From positions 62,001 through 126,000 of the IMG/VR virus record IMGVR_UViG_3300036398_003487: a stretch of DNA of 64,000 nt; one strand, written 5' to 3'. This document shows positions 25,178 through 33,344 of the stretch, piece after piece; within the stretch, counting starts at the first letter, position 1; every line of letters begins with the position of its first letter. A program made the position numbers and the translations under genes. Source of the DNA: a virus. The notes below the pieces were generated by a model. That model was not told the DNA's origin, did no database searches, and saw only the letters and a program-made list of their open reading frames with translations.

Positions 25178-27099
25178 TGGCCGAAGATATTAGACAAGGT
25201 TTTAAAGAAAGTAAGGAGAGAGCCAAAGCCCTCAAAACTTTTACGCAAGTACAAAAAGATTATGACGGTTTTATACAAAACAATACTGATAGATTACAAA
25301 AAAAAGCGGACAAAATTCAAATAAATTTAGATTCCGCAACAATTTCAAGAAAAATTAAAGAAAAAACAAGTAATTCATTTGAGGAATTAATTGATTTAGT
25401 AAGTCAGACAAATACTAATCCAACGAGTGATTTTTTTATTGGTCTATTACAAGACCAATTACAAAATTTACCAACTTTAATTGAGAATATTATACAAGAA
25501 TGCGTTTTTAGTTCATTAAATTGTTCTAATGAACAAACTTTTTTAACAAATCAAGAATTATATATTCAAGTAAGTGAAATTGATTTATTTAACCAACTTA
25601 AATTAAACCCTAATAGTTCTATTGGGGCTTCAATATATGAAAAAACACCATACGAACAATTATCTTCAAGAAGAAGTACTAATAGGTTTTTATACGAATT
25701 AATTCAAACACCTTCAGTTCAACAAGTTTATTACGGTTCATCAGGACAAGAATTATTCAAAATATCTTTTGAAACTTTTAACGGAGTCACCCAAGGAAAC
25801 TATTTCAAAGTTGTTTTATATCAAAGAATAAATGCTCCAAATAGAGTAACAGATTTTATTATTGATTATTATAAAACTATTAAAATGTTAGATTTTAATA
25901 ATGCTGTAAATAAAATAGTTGATTTAATTTTAAACATTACAAAATTTAACTCAAATACAGGGCCTTCAAAATATAATGATTGGTTAAAATTTACAAGGAT
26001 TCTTGAGAGAATTTTAGGAATGTGTTTTGATTCTAATGAAGAAATAGACGTTGGGGGGATATCAAAATATCCTGAAAACGATGATGTTACTGATACCTTT
26101 TTTGAATTTACACCAAATGAAATTTCACAAATTGAAAACGAAATTTCTATCATAAGACAAGGTTATGTTGAATTTATTGATTGTAATAATGTTCAACTAC
26201 CTATCAGTGAGGTTGATTATGTTTTTGACACTATAAGTGAAGTTAATGAGGACGGAAGTAATATTAATTCCATATTTCAAGATATATATTTTAACTTATC
26301 TAATGATGATAGATGGCAATTACAAGGAATTTCTCTTGATTACGCTTGGAACCAAGGAATAATTAAAAACTTTGTTAAAGGTGCAATGATGTCTATTTTA
26401 TCACCAAAAGTTCTTTTACCTTTTGTGGTTATGTCTAAAGCTCTTTCAACAACAGTTTCAAATTTAGATGACAATATTGTAAATGATATAGAAGCAAATT
26501 CCCCAGGAATGATGCAATTCGCTAAACAAAATAAAAAAATGATAATATGTGCAACTTCAAAGATAGGTGCATTATTTGTTGAAGCACTATATCTTCAGTT
26601 AAAACAAGATATTATTAGATTGGTTAGAGCAATAATATTAGATTTATCTAATACAAAAAATGAAATGAAAATAAACGCTATTAAGGCGATTTTAGACAAC
26701 ACTGAAGCAATAATTAGAGGAGTGGTTAATTTGGTTAATGATTATCGAAGTTGTAAATCATTAATTAATTCAATATTTAATTTATTAAAATTAACCCCTA
26801 TTCCTAGAAAATATATTTTACCAACACCATTTTTATATTTAACTGAATATCTACCGGGAGTTTTACCTCAAAAAGAAGTTGTAGAATATATTTTACAAAT
26901 GCAGAGACTTGGTATACAAACAGGGCCAGGTATTAATGGAGAACCTGATTTAGGTACTCTTGAGAAAATTGCGGTCTTTACCGCATCTTTTAATGAAAGG
27001 ACTAAAAATGGTAAAATTGAAGGTGTTATAGTTACTGAAACAATTTCACCAACAGGTCAGCCAACAGGAAATGTAAGAGTAACAGGTAAATATTTTTAA
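25177..27099 (+). CDS. Large probable tail/baseplate structural protein
   Basis: 640 residues, no enzyme motif. Basic helical N-terminus (about 1-75), then a mixed beta/helical body. Two hydrophobic stretches (KGAMMSILSPKVLLPFVVMS; ICATSKIGALFVEALYLQL) look like buried core rather than membrane anchors. The C-terminus has a Gly/Pro-rich stretch ending in TGNVRVTGKYF. It is followed by a small coiled-coil gene and a baseplate-like protein, so a virion role is inferred from context. Confidence 0.55.
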   Translation: MAEDIRQGFKESKERAKALKTFTQVQKDYDGFIQNNTDRLQKKADKIQINLDSATISRKIKEKTSNSFEELIDLVSQTNTNPTSDFFIGLLQDQLQNLPTLIENIIQECVFSSLNCSNEQTFLTNQELYIQVSEIDLFNQLKLNPNSSIGASIYEKTPYEQLSSRRSTNRFLYELIQTPSVQQVYYGSSGQELFKISFETFNGVTQGNYFKVVLYQRINAPNRVTDFIIDYYKTIKMLDFNNAVNKIVDLILNITKFNSNTGPSKYNDWLKFTRILERILGMCFDSNEEIDVGGISKYPENDDVTDTFFEFTPNEISQIENEISIIRQGYVEFIDCNNVQLPISEVDYVFDTISEVNEDGSNINSIFQDIYFNLSNDDRWQLQGISLDYAWNQGIIKNFVKGAMMSILSPKVLLPFVVMSKALSTTVSNLDDNIVNDIEANSPGMMQFAKQNKKMIICATSKIGALFVEALYLQLKQDIIRLVRAIILDLSNTKNEMKINAIKAILDNTEAIIRGVVNLVNDYRSCKSLINSIFNLLKLTPIPRKYILPTPFLYLTEYLPGVLPQKEVVEYILQMQRLGIQTGPGINGEPDLGTLEKIAVFTASFNERTKNGKIEGVIVTETISPTGQPTGNVRVTGKYF

Positions 27100-27100
27100 T

Positions 27101-27295
27101 ATGTCAGAAAAAATAAAAGAAATATTAGTCGAGTATAAAACTAAATCAAATAAAGATTTAGTATTAGTAATGGATTTTTTATCAAAAGAATTTGATAATA
27201 CAAAACATTTAGTTATTGAATTAACAAAAAAAATTGATAAAATAGAATCAACGTATAACAAAATTTTAAAAGAATATGAGTCAAGGAAGGGATGA
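27101..27295 (+). CDS. Small coiled-coil protein
   Basis: 64 residues, mostly Lys, Glu, Ile and Leu in heptad-like spacing (FDNTKHLVIELTKKIDKIESTYNKIL). It starts two bases after the previous stop and overlaps the next gene by 20 bases. Likely a small assembly partner of the two large proteins around it (inference). Confidence 0.5.
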   Translation: MSEKIKEILVEYKTKSNKDLVLVMDFLSKEFDNTKHLVIELTKKIDKIESTYNKILKEYESRKG

Positions 27296-28859
27296 CCAAC
27301 AAAAACATAGAATATTATTTGGAGGTACCGTTACTCATAATGAAGACAAATATTCATTAGAACGTATTAGAGTTAAACCTGATTTTGAAATTTACCAACA
27401 AGTAATTGATTCACTTAAAGATATTACAAAAAATGGTAAATCAGTTTTAAATGCTCAAGGTAATGACATTTTAGAGGAGTTTTTTTACGAAGATATCGAC
27501 CCTTTTGTTTATATTCCTTTAATTCCCGTTCAATTAAATATTGTCCCTGAAAATAATGATTATGTTCATTTAATTTATTATAATTGGTCTGAAAATACAG
27601 GAAGGAAAAACCAATTTTATATTAAAGGTCCGATATCATCTGCAATGTCTGTGGCTCGTGAAAATTCAAATCAGACAAAAAGTATTATGGCTGCAGGACC
27701 TAATGTTAAACCAGGTTTACCATTAAAAAATTCAAATGGATACTTTTTTGAAAACACTAAAGGGGTATTTGCCGAACCAAAAGACTATGGAATTTATTCT
27801 AAAGGAAGGTCTGATATTATTTTAAAAGATAATGAAGTTTTATTAAGGTCAAAAAAAACACCAATATTAAAAACAAATGAGTATCCCGTAACAAACCCTA
27901 AAAGGTCTTTTTTACAATTATCTAATTTTGATAGTAGAACTGTTGTAGGAACTCAAAAAACAATTACTCAAAATTTAACAGTATCTGAACAGATTGTTAA
28001 ACTTGTTGAGTATGAAATATATTTAGGATTAGATACTGAAGGCCCATTTTCAGGTAATATTAACATATATAATTTACCAGGAAAATCTACTAAAACTTTA
28101 ACTGATAAATTTACACAACAAACAATTATTGAAGATGTGGTATATGAGTATTTTTCACACTCATTTAATAATATTGATACGTTACAAGAAATCGCCGATA
28201 TAATTAATAAAGTGATATCAGGATTAAATGATGGACTAATTAACATTACTTATTTAATTCCGAGAGTTACTGTTAATGTTACTGATGTTAGATTTCCATT
28301 TTTCTTTAGACCGTCATTATCTTTTCAGCGTAAATTATTAACAGGTACTGACCTTGAACAAAAAAATATTAGCACATTACAATCATTAGTGGCATTTCCT
28401 AAATCACAAAAAAATTCTAGTTCGGGATTAATATCAAGTAAAAATGTATATGGATTAAAAAAAGTTTCAAAAAAAGTGAAATACACCCCAAACGTAATTC
28501 AAAATGGTGATTTTGGTTATGCAGTAATGGGGTCTGAAAAAATATTTTTAATATCTAACAATTCAAATATTCCAGGATTTGAAAGAATTCAATTAAAAAA
28601 TTCAGATGTTTATGGAATTGATGAACCGACTTTGTCAGGAAATTATTATAATTCAACAAATTCTATGGTTAGAGGAGAGTCATTAAAGGATTTATTATCA
28701 TTAATTGTAAGGTTTTTATTAAATCATCAACACCTCTATCATAGGGAACAACCATTTGAATTAACAAGAGAAACCTCTCCTGTATCTAAAACAAGATTGA
28801 GGGCCGAATGGAAATTATTTGATACTAAAGTTCTAAATCAAAATATTCGTATAAATTGA
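27276..28859 (+). CDS. Baseplate-associated structural protein
   Basis: 527 residues. The centre contains YSKGRSDIILKDNEVLLRS, a Gly-x-x-D-I-I-L turn resembling OB-fold/beta-helix proteins of phage spikes and hubs. SEKIFLISNNSNIPG, LKDLLSLIVRFLLNHQHLYH near residues 470-490 and a C-terminal FDTKVLNQNIRIN recall a conserved protein of T4-like marine phages near the baseplate hub. The identification rests on pattern only. The start overlaps the small coiled-coil gene. Confidence 0.55.
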   Translation: MSQGRDDQQKHRILFGGTVTHNEDKYSLERIRVKPDFEIYQQVIDSLKDITKNGKSVLNAQGNDILEEFFYEDIDPFVYIPLIPVQLNIVPENNDYVHLIYYNWSENTGRKNQFYIKGPISSAMSVARENSNQTKSIMAAGPNVKPGLPLKNSNGYFFENTKGVFAEPKDYGIYSKGRSDIILKDNEVLLRSKKTPILKTNEYPVTNPKRSFLQLSNFDSRTVVGTQKTITQNLTVSEQIVKLVEYEIYLGLDTEGPFSGNINIYNLPGKSTKTLTDKFTQQTIIEDVVYEYFSHSFNNIDTLQEIADIINKVISGLNDGLINITYLIPRVTVNVTDVRFPFFFRPSLSFQRKLLTGTDLEQKNISTLQSLVAFPKSQKNSSSGLISSKNVYGLKKVSKKVKYTPNVIQNGDFGYAVMGSEKIFLISNNSNIPGFERIQLKNSDVYGIDEPTLSGNYYNSTNSMVRGESLKDLLSLIVRFLLNHQHLYHREQPFELTRETSPVSKTRLRAEWKLFDTKVLNQNIRIN

Positions 28860-28866
28860 TATTTAT
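28860..28866 (+). promoter_or_regulatory. TATTTAT box, 13 bases before the 28880 gene
   Basis: TATTTAT beginning at the last base of the preceding stop codon. It is followed by CTAAAAAGAGTAA and ATG. The AAAGAG string is one of the few purine-rich pre-start stretches in the window. Confidence 0.45.
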
Positions 28867-28879
28867 CTAAAAAGAGTAA

Positions 28880-30376
28880 ATGTCAATCCATCGTTCATAT
28901 TTTAGTAAAAACAATACCATACTTTCAAACAGTTATGTTAATACTGGTAAATCTCCGTACACACAACTTTATTTTGGTTCATCAGACACGGTAATTGCGT
29001 CACCAGGATTTAGTAGATTTATATTTGATTTAAATTTATCAGGTCTTACCCAAAAAATTCAAGACGGAGTCATATCTACAGGATGTACTGGATTTTCAGG
29101 AATAACTCATACATTAAGAATGACAAATACATCGTCATTTGATAAAGAAGGGTTATCTAATGAATATACCAGTCAAGGAAGATTAAGAGCAACTTCATTT
29201 GATTTAATTTTATTTAGAATTCCACTGACATCAGGTAATACAGGAACTGCTCAATTATGGGATGAAGGTGTTGGTTACGATTATTACGATGTCCAAAGAA
29301 CATTAAATTCTGGGAATGGTTTATTATCACCAATTGCATTACCTCAAGATAAATCATATTCACAAAGACCATCTAATTGGTTTCAAACAACAACATTAAG
29401 TGGATGGAGTACAAATGGAATATATAATAATACAACGGGAGGTAATGTTGATTATTCAGATTTAATCATCGTTGATACCCAACACTTTGAATTTGGTAAT
29501 GAGGATATTGAATTTGACATGACAAATGAAATTAATCAATATCTAACAGGTTCAACATCAGGATTTACAGGATGGGGAATTGCTTATTTACCTCAATTAG
29601 AAAATTTAACAGGATTAACTGAAAACTATTCTGTTGGATTTTTTACAAGACATACTCAAACATTTTACGAACCGTTTTTAGAAACTTCGTATAATGATTT
29701 AATATTAGATAATAGAAATTCTTTTTATTCACATAACAATAATCGTCTTTATTTATATTCTTATATTGGCGGGGTTCCAACAAGTTTAGATAATCTACCT
29801 ATTGTAACTCTTGAGAATAATCAGGGTAATGTTGTTGGGACATACACAGGTTGTCAAATAACACAAGGTATTTATCAAATAACAACAAGTGGAATAACTG
29901 TAACAACACCATGTATGTTTACGGATACTTGGTCTAATTTAGTTTATGACGGTATTTCATTACCTAATGTGGTTAATGATTTAACTGTATTACCTTATCA
30001 AGGGTATTTTACATTAGGAACACAAAGTAGAGACCCTGAATTATTTGGTTTTGATTTTTACGGTATTAAACAAGATGAAAAAATACTTAATACTGATGTT
30101 AGAAAAGTTGGTGTGATTATTAAAAAGGCATACACATCAAATCAAGTATTAACCCCTGTCACAGCATATTATAGAATATATGTTAACGAGGGAACTACTG
30201 AGGTACAAGTTCAAGATTGGACTCAAATTAATAGAGCTTCTAATGAATACTATTTTATATTTGATACAAAAGATAAAATACCAAATGAATATAATGTTGA
30301 TATTAAAGTACTAACATCAGGAGAAGTAGATACTTATAAAAAAACACTAACATTCCAAATAGTTAATAAGAAATGA
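28880..30376 (+). CDS. Virion structural protein, beta-rich
   Basis: 498 residues, predicted mostly beta. SIHRSYFSKNNTILSNSYVNTGKSP and FSRFIFDLNLSGLTQKI at the start and RLRATSFDLILFRIPL suggest a jelly-roll surface domain like the DNRLRE-type modules. The rest is rich in Thr, Gly, Tyr and Asn with few charged residues, typical of fibres and adhesins. The C-terminal 80 residues (VGVIIKKAYTSNQVLTPVTAYYRIYVNEGT) look like an Ig-like module. Probably a tail fibre or baseplate-rim protein (inference). Confidence 0.6.
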   Translation: MSIHRSYFSKNNTILSNSYVNTGKSPYTQLYFGSSDTVIASPGFSRFIFDLNLSGLTQKIQDGVISTGCTGFSGITHTLRMTNTSSFDKEGLSNEYTSQGRLRATSFDLILFRIPLTSGNTGTAQLWDEGVGYDYYDVQRTLNSGNGLLSPIALPQDKSYSQRPSNWFQTTTLSGWSTNGIYNNTTGGNVDYSDLIIVDTQHFEFGNEDIEFDMTNEINQYLTGSTSGFTGWGIAYLPQLENLTGLTENYSVGFFTRHTQTFYEPFLETSYNDLILDNRNSFYSHNNNRLYLYSYIGGVPTSLDNLPIVTLENNQGNVVGTYTGCQITQGIYQITTSGITVTTPCMFTDTWSNLVYDGISLPNVVNDLTVLPYQGYFTLGTQSRDPELFGFDFYGIKQDEKILNTDVRKVGVIIKKAYTSNQVLTPVTAYYRIYVNEGTTEVQVQDWTQINRASNEYYFIFDTKDKIPNEYNVDIKVLTSGEVDTYKKTLTFQIVNKK

Positions 30377-30891
30377 AAAAAGTAGTATTAAAAGAAAACG
30401 AATATATTAAATTATTAAAATTTGTATTATCTGAAGCTTTGTCACCAGGTGAAGATAAAATTGACATGATTTTAGATAAAATTAGTCAATCAGGAATGGA
30501 ATCAATCACACCTGAAGAAAGAGAAACTCTTGAAAAATTTACTAAAGGTATTTCAATAGAAGATGAACCGTCATCTAAAGAAGATTTTATGACTAAAGCT
30601 GGTGGTTTTTGGTCTTTTGAATTCCCAGGTATGCCGTCATTTAAATTTAGATATGAGTCAACTGAAGATACTGAAGATGAAAAAATACATACAGGATATC
30701 TAACAGTTGATGATAGTGATTACTATGGTGAAATTTATTGTGATACTGAGGGTAATTTTCAAACTTGTATGTTTGAAAATACAACTGAAGGAACTAACGT
30801 ATTTGAAGATTATGAAGGTTTAGAACACGATATTGAAGTGTTTTTAGATGTAGTCTGTAATGACCTAAAAGAAGATGATATGATTGCGTAA
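30373..30891 (+). CDS. Leader-bearing protein with a DUF6576-like segment
   Basis: 172 residues. The first 21 residues (MKKVVLKENEYIKLLKFVLSE, given to the Glu in parts: LLKFVLSE then AL) form an amphipathic leader ending in LSE. DMILDKISQSGMESITPEER is a short segment resembling the DUF6576 motif found at the end of Bacteroidota rhomboid proteins. The rest is acidic and beta-rich (FWSFEFPGMPSFKFRY; GYLTVDDSDYYGEIYCD). Overlaps the preceding gene by four bases. Candidate capsid cargo. Confidence 0.55.
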   Translation: MKKVVLKENEYIKLLKFVLSEALSPGEDKIDMILDKISQSGMESITPEERETLEKFTKGISIEDEPSSKEDFMTKAGGFWSFEFPGMPSFKFRYESTEDTEDEKIHTGYLTVDDSDYYGEIYCDTEGNFQTCMFENTTEGTNVFEDYEGLEHDIEVFLDVVCNDLKEDDMIA

Positions 30892-30892
30892 T

Positions 30893-31336
30893 ATGAAAAA
30901 TTTAAATAACATAATTAAAAAAGTTCTTAAAGAGGAAAATCAAAGATATATGTTTTTCTCTAACTTAGAACAAATGAAACGCCAATGTGAAATACTACTT
31001 GGTAAAGATAAACAAATGATTGAATCTATTTTAGATAATGGACACGATTGGGCTCAAGACCATATCGCTGAAGCTAAAAATAATATGGACCAAGTATTTG
31101 ATTTTATCATGAATGAAATTGAAGGTGATGATTTTAGTAGTGAGGACGCAGTTGATGTAATGTATGAAGGTCGTAAAAAAGCTGGTACTAAATTATGTGC
31201 TCGTGGTGTTGCGTCTGCAAAATCAAAATATGACGTGTACCCAAGTGCTTATGCGAATGGCCATGCTGTTCAAGTATGTAAGGGCAAAATCAAAGGTCTT
31301 GACGGAAAAAAACATTGTTCAGGTGCGTATTGTTAA
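30893..31336 (+). CDS. Leader-bearing protein with Cys-rich basic C-terminal module
   Basis: 147 residues from ATG at 30893; the TTG at 30884 is inside the upstream gene. The leader MKNLNNIIKKVLKE is followed by an acidic helical middle. The C-terminus carries LCARGVASAKSKYDVYPS and AYANGHAVQVCKGKIKG, then CSGAYC. This S-A-K-x-K-x-D-V-Y-P-S-A-Y-A-N-x-x-A-V-Q-V-C-K-G module recurs, in the reviewer's experience, in phage and algal-virus proteins of unknown function. Basic residues plus four Cys suggest metal or nucleic-acid binding (inference). Confidence 0.6.
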   Translation: MKNLNNIIKKVLKEENQRYMFFSNLEQMKRQCEILLGKDKQMIESILDNGHDWAQDHIAEAKNNMDQVFDFIMNEIEGDDFSSEDAVDVMYEGRKKAGTKLCARGVASAKSKYDVYPSAYANGHAVQVCKGKIKGLDGKKHCSGAYC

Positions 31337-31345
31337 TTAAAAATT

Positions 31346-31375
31346 TTGAATTATTAAAAAATCATAGTATATTTG
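31346..31375 (+). promoter_or_regulatory. Host-type promoter of the 31395 gene
   Basis: TTG at 31346-31348, a 19-base spacer and TATATTTG at 31368-31375: an exact match to the Bacteroidota consensus. The ATG is 19 bases further on, so the leader is short. Confidence 0.75.
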
Positions 31376-31394
31376 TAGTCAAATCATAAATGAA

Positions 31395-31799
31395 ATGACT
31401 ATAATAAAAAAACTGTGGATTAAGTATCGTCTGTATTTACGTAAATTAGACCGAAAGGATACCGAATTTGACATCTATATGTCTAACGTGAGGAAATGTT
31501 CCACCATATGCCGTAAACTCATTCATTCGGAAGATTCTGAACTTATAATCGCTCCAATATCCGATAAAAAATATATCCGTAATGATAAATTAGGTATTTT
31601 TGTTACAATGGATGGTGGACAAGTTACAATAACCAATCATACATACAGTTATTTTATTAAATTAAGTAAGATTCAATGGGAAAAATTGGTTATCTCATTC
31701 CGTAGAGAAATGGAATATAGAGCAATGGAGATTGAAAAAGAATTGGAAAGTCAAATTAATCATTCACTTGATAATATTTATAATAAAATAAATTGTTAA
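31395..31799 (+). CDS. Hypothetical protein under a host-type promoter
   Basis: 134 residues, basic, no recognised domain. It opens with a basic helix (MTIIKKLWIKYRLYLRKLDRK), has a beta-rich centre (KYIRNDKLGIFVTMDGGQVTITNHTY in two parts around the Gly pair) and ends in a helix of about 40 residues. Having a perfect host promoter amid probable late genes suggests early or constitutive expression. Function unknown. Confidence 0.6.
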   Translation: MTIIKKLWIKYRLYLRKLDRKDTEFDIYMSNVRKCSTICRKLIHSEDSELIIAPISDKKYIRNDKLGIFVTMDGGQVTITNHTYSYFIKLSKIQWEKLVISFRREMEYRAMEIEKELESQINHSLDNIYNKINC

Positions 31800-31809
31800 T
31801 ATTAGAATC

Positions 31810-32055
31810 ATGTCAAAGTTAGATATCCAAATTAAAAAAGTATTAAAAGAAATGTCAGAAGAACCAGAATACGGAAGACTTGATAGAGGTTTAGTTCAAG
31901 ATGTTATTGATAGAATATTATCTGATGAAACAGGTGAATATAAAAATGCATTAAGAGAATTAAATTCTGAATATAATACAGGACAATACTCAAGACCTGA
32001 AAGAACTTATGAGCCACCTAAACCAGGTATTAGAGTTAGCAAAAGTATTTATTAA
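31810..32055 (+). CDS. Small leader-bearing protein
   Basis: 81 residues. MSKLDIQIKKVLKE is the leader, nearly the same as that of the 30893 protein (IKKVLKE in both). The rest is polar and charged with a Tyr/Pro-rich tail (YSRPERTYEPPKPG). It overlaps the convergent minus-strand gene by four bases, and no terminator lies between them. Confidence 0.55.
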   Translation: MSKLDIQIKKVLKEMSEEPEYGRLDRGLVQDVIDRILSDETGEYKNALRELNSEYNTGQYSRPERTYEPPKPGIRVSKSIY

Positions 32056-33002
32056 TCTAAAGCTTTCCTGATTAAAGATATTAAGACCGATTCGTTGGTC
32101 TTTTTCTTTTTAGGTTTGTATGATGTCATAACAGGTTTTTGACCCTTACCTGTTTGAGTATCTTTTTTTTCAGCCTTTCTTTTTTGTTGACAAGCCGATT
32201 GTTTTTGTGAATCAGACATTTTAGCAGCAACTCCTACCGCTCTACATTTAGGATAACCCTTTGTATCACCCTCAGGTCTACCACATGGTGGATGTTTTCC
32301 ATCTTTTTTACTACAGATATTAACCCAAGGCCCCTTAGGTTGTTTACTACCTTTTGGTTTTTTCTTTGTACCAAACCAAACTCCTAAATCTTCTTTTATA
32401 GTATGAACATCGTGTGTTGGAATCTCATAACCACTATCTTTATGTTTTTCCCAAATACCGACAGTTTTTTTAATATTATTTTTAAGATTTTTTTTCTTAG
32501 CTTTATTTGTTGTTTGATGGTTACTGTCATCAGTAAATGGTCCTAATTCTTGTTTTCTCCATTTTTTTAAACCTATTTCAATAGGACCTGAATACTCACC
32601 AGCACTTACAGAACTATTAGTACCCTCTTTTATTTTTTTATTATCAAAAACTTTTTTAAGTAGTTTTGTGTTAACAGGGTTATCATTCAAATTACTACCA
32701 TCTTCATCATTCTGAATAGGATGTTTTTTGTCTGACTTTGAAATTGCGACCGACATTTCTTCTTTTCTTTTAATACCCTTAGTATCAATATTACCATCAA
32801 GTGAATCAACATATACTTCAGCATTATCATAACCATTTAATTGTTCAGTAAAGGGCTCTAAAATATTCTTATCCCACAACTTTAATCCAGGTCTTAATGG
32901 GGCTCTATAACTACCCGCATCACCTGTCGAAGTAGATTCAACAATATATTCGTTATACTCTTTGAATTTTTTTAATATTTCTAATATAACGTTACTTTTC
33001 AT
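32052..33002 (-). CDS. Leader-bearing basic protein with a YPKC-type module and an internal repeat
   Basis: 316 residues, strongly basic. Three parts can be seen. (1) A leader ending EYIVE at residue 22. (2) Two imperfect copies of a 25-residue unit: GSYRAPLRPGLKLWDKNILEPF near residue 26 and GEYSGPIEIGLKKWRKQELGPF near 130, each shown in part. (3) A C-terminal module NICSKKDGKHPPCGRPEGD, KGYPKCRAVGVAAKMSD and KQSACQQKRKAEKK that resembles the DUF5872/YPKC family. The Cys pairs suggest zinc. A DNA-associated capsid cargo protein is plausible (inference). Confidence 0.6.
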   Translation of the reverse strand: MKSNVILEILKKFKEYNEYIVESTSTGDAGSYRAPLRPGLKLWDKNILEPFTEQLNGYDNAEVYVDSLDGNIDTKGIKRKEEMSVAISKSDKKHPIQNDEDGSNLNDNPVNTKLLKKVFDNKKIKEGTNSSVSAGEYSGPIEIGLKKWRKQELGPFTDDSNHQTTNKAKKKNLKNNIKKTVGIWEKHKDSGYEIPTHDVHTIKEDLGVWFGTKKKPKGSKQPKGPWVNICSKKDGKHPPCGRPEGDTKGYPKCRAVGVAAKMSDSQKQSACQQKRKAEKKDTQTGKGQKPVMTSYKPKKKKTNESVLISLIRKALD

Positions 33003-33025
33003 ATGGATTTTTTTTTACTATCTTT

Positions 33026-33032
33026 ATATAAA
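33026..33032 (-). promoter_or_regulatory. TATTTAT box, 23 bases before the 33002 gene
   Basis: TATTTAT on the minus strand; on the plus strand the same place reads TATAAATA, facing the 33044 gene. Confidence 0.45.
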
Positions 33033-33043
33033 TATAACATACT

Positions 33044-33298
33044 ATGGAACATTTAGAAGAAGATAATTTAAATCAAGAAATAATAGATAAGTTTAATTCT
33101 TTATCTTCACCAGAAAGTATTTTTGACACAATACAATTTAATTCTGAAAAAGATTTAAATAACTTTATAAATAATTTAAATGAAATTGAATCCAATCAAT
33201 GTCTTATACAAGCAATTGTTGCGGCATATAAACGTGGTGCATTTACTTTATTGGAATCTGAAGTAATATCAAAATCCTTGAGAATTATTAAAAAATAA
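33044..33298 (+). CDS. Small acidic protein
   Basis: 84 residues, no family recognised. Asn- and Glu-rich, predicted helical (LNQEIIDKFNSLSSPESIF; CLIQAIVAAYKRGAFTLLESEVISKSL). It is a single plus-strand gene between two minus-strand genes and ends at a strong two-way terminator. Confidence 0.55.
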   Translation: MEHLEEDNLNQEIIDKFNSLSSPESIFDTIQFNSEKDLNNFINNLNEIESNQCLIQAIVAAYKRGAFTLLESEVISKSLRIIKK

Positions 33299-33328
33299 AA
33301 AAGGTCAGATTTCTCTGACCTTTTTTTA
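33297..33328. terminator. Two-way terminator between the 33044 gene and the capsid gene
   Basis: Stem GGTCAGA / TCTGACC (33303-33320) with a TTTC loop, A-tract on the left and T-tract on the right. It can end both the plus-strand small gene and the minus-strand capsid transcript. Confidence 0.9.
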
Positions 33329-33344
33329 TCTACATTAAGATAGA

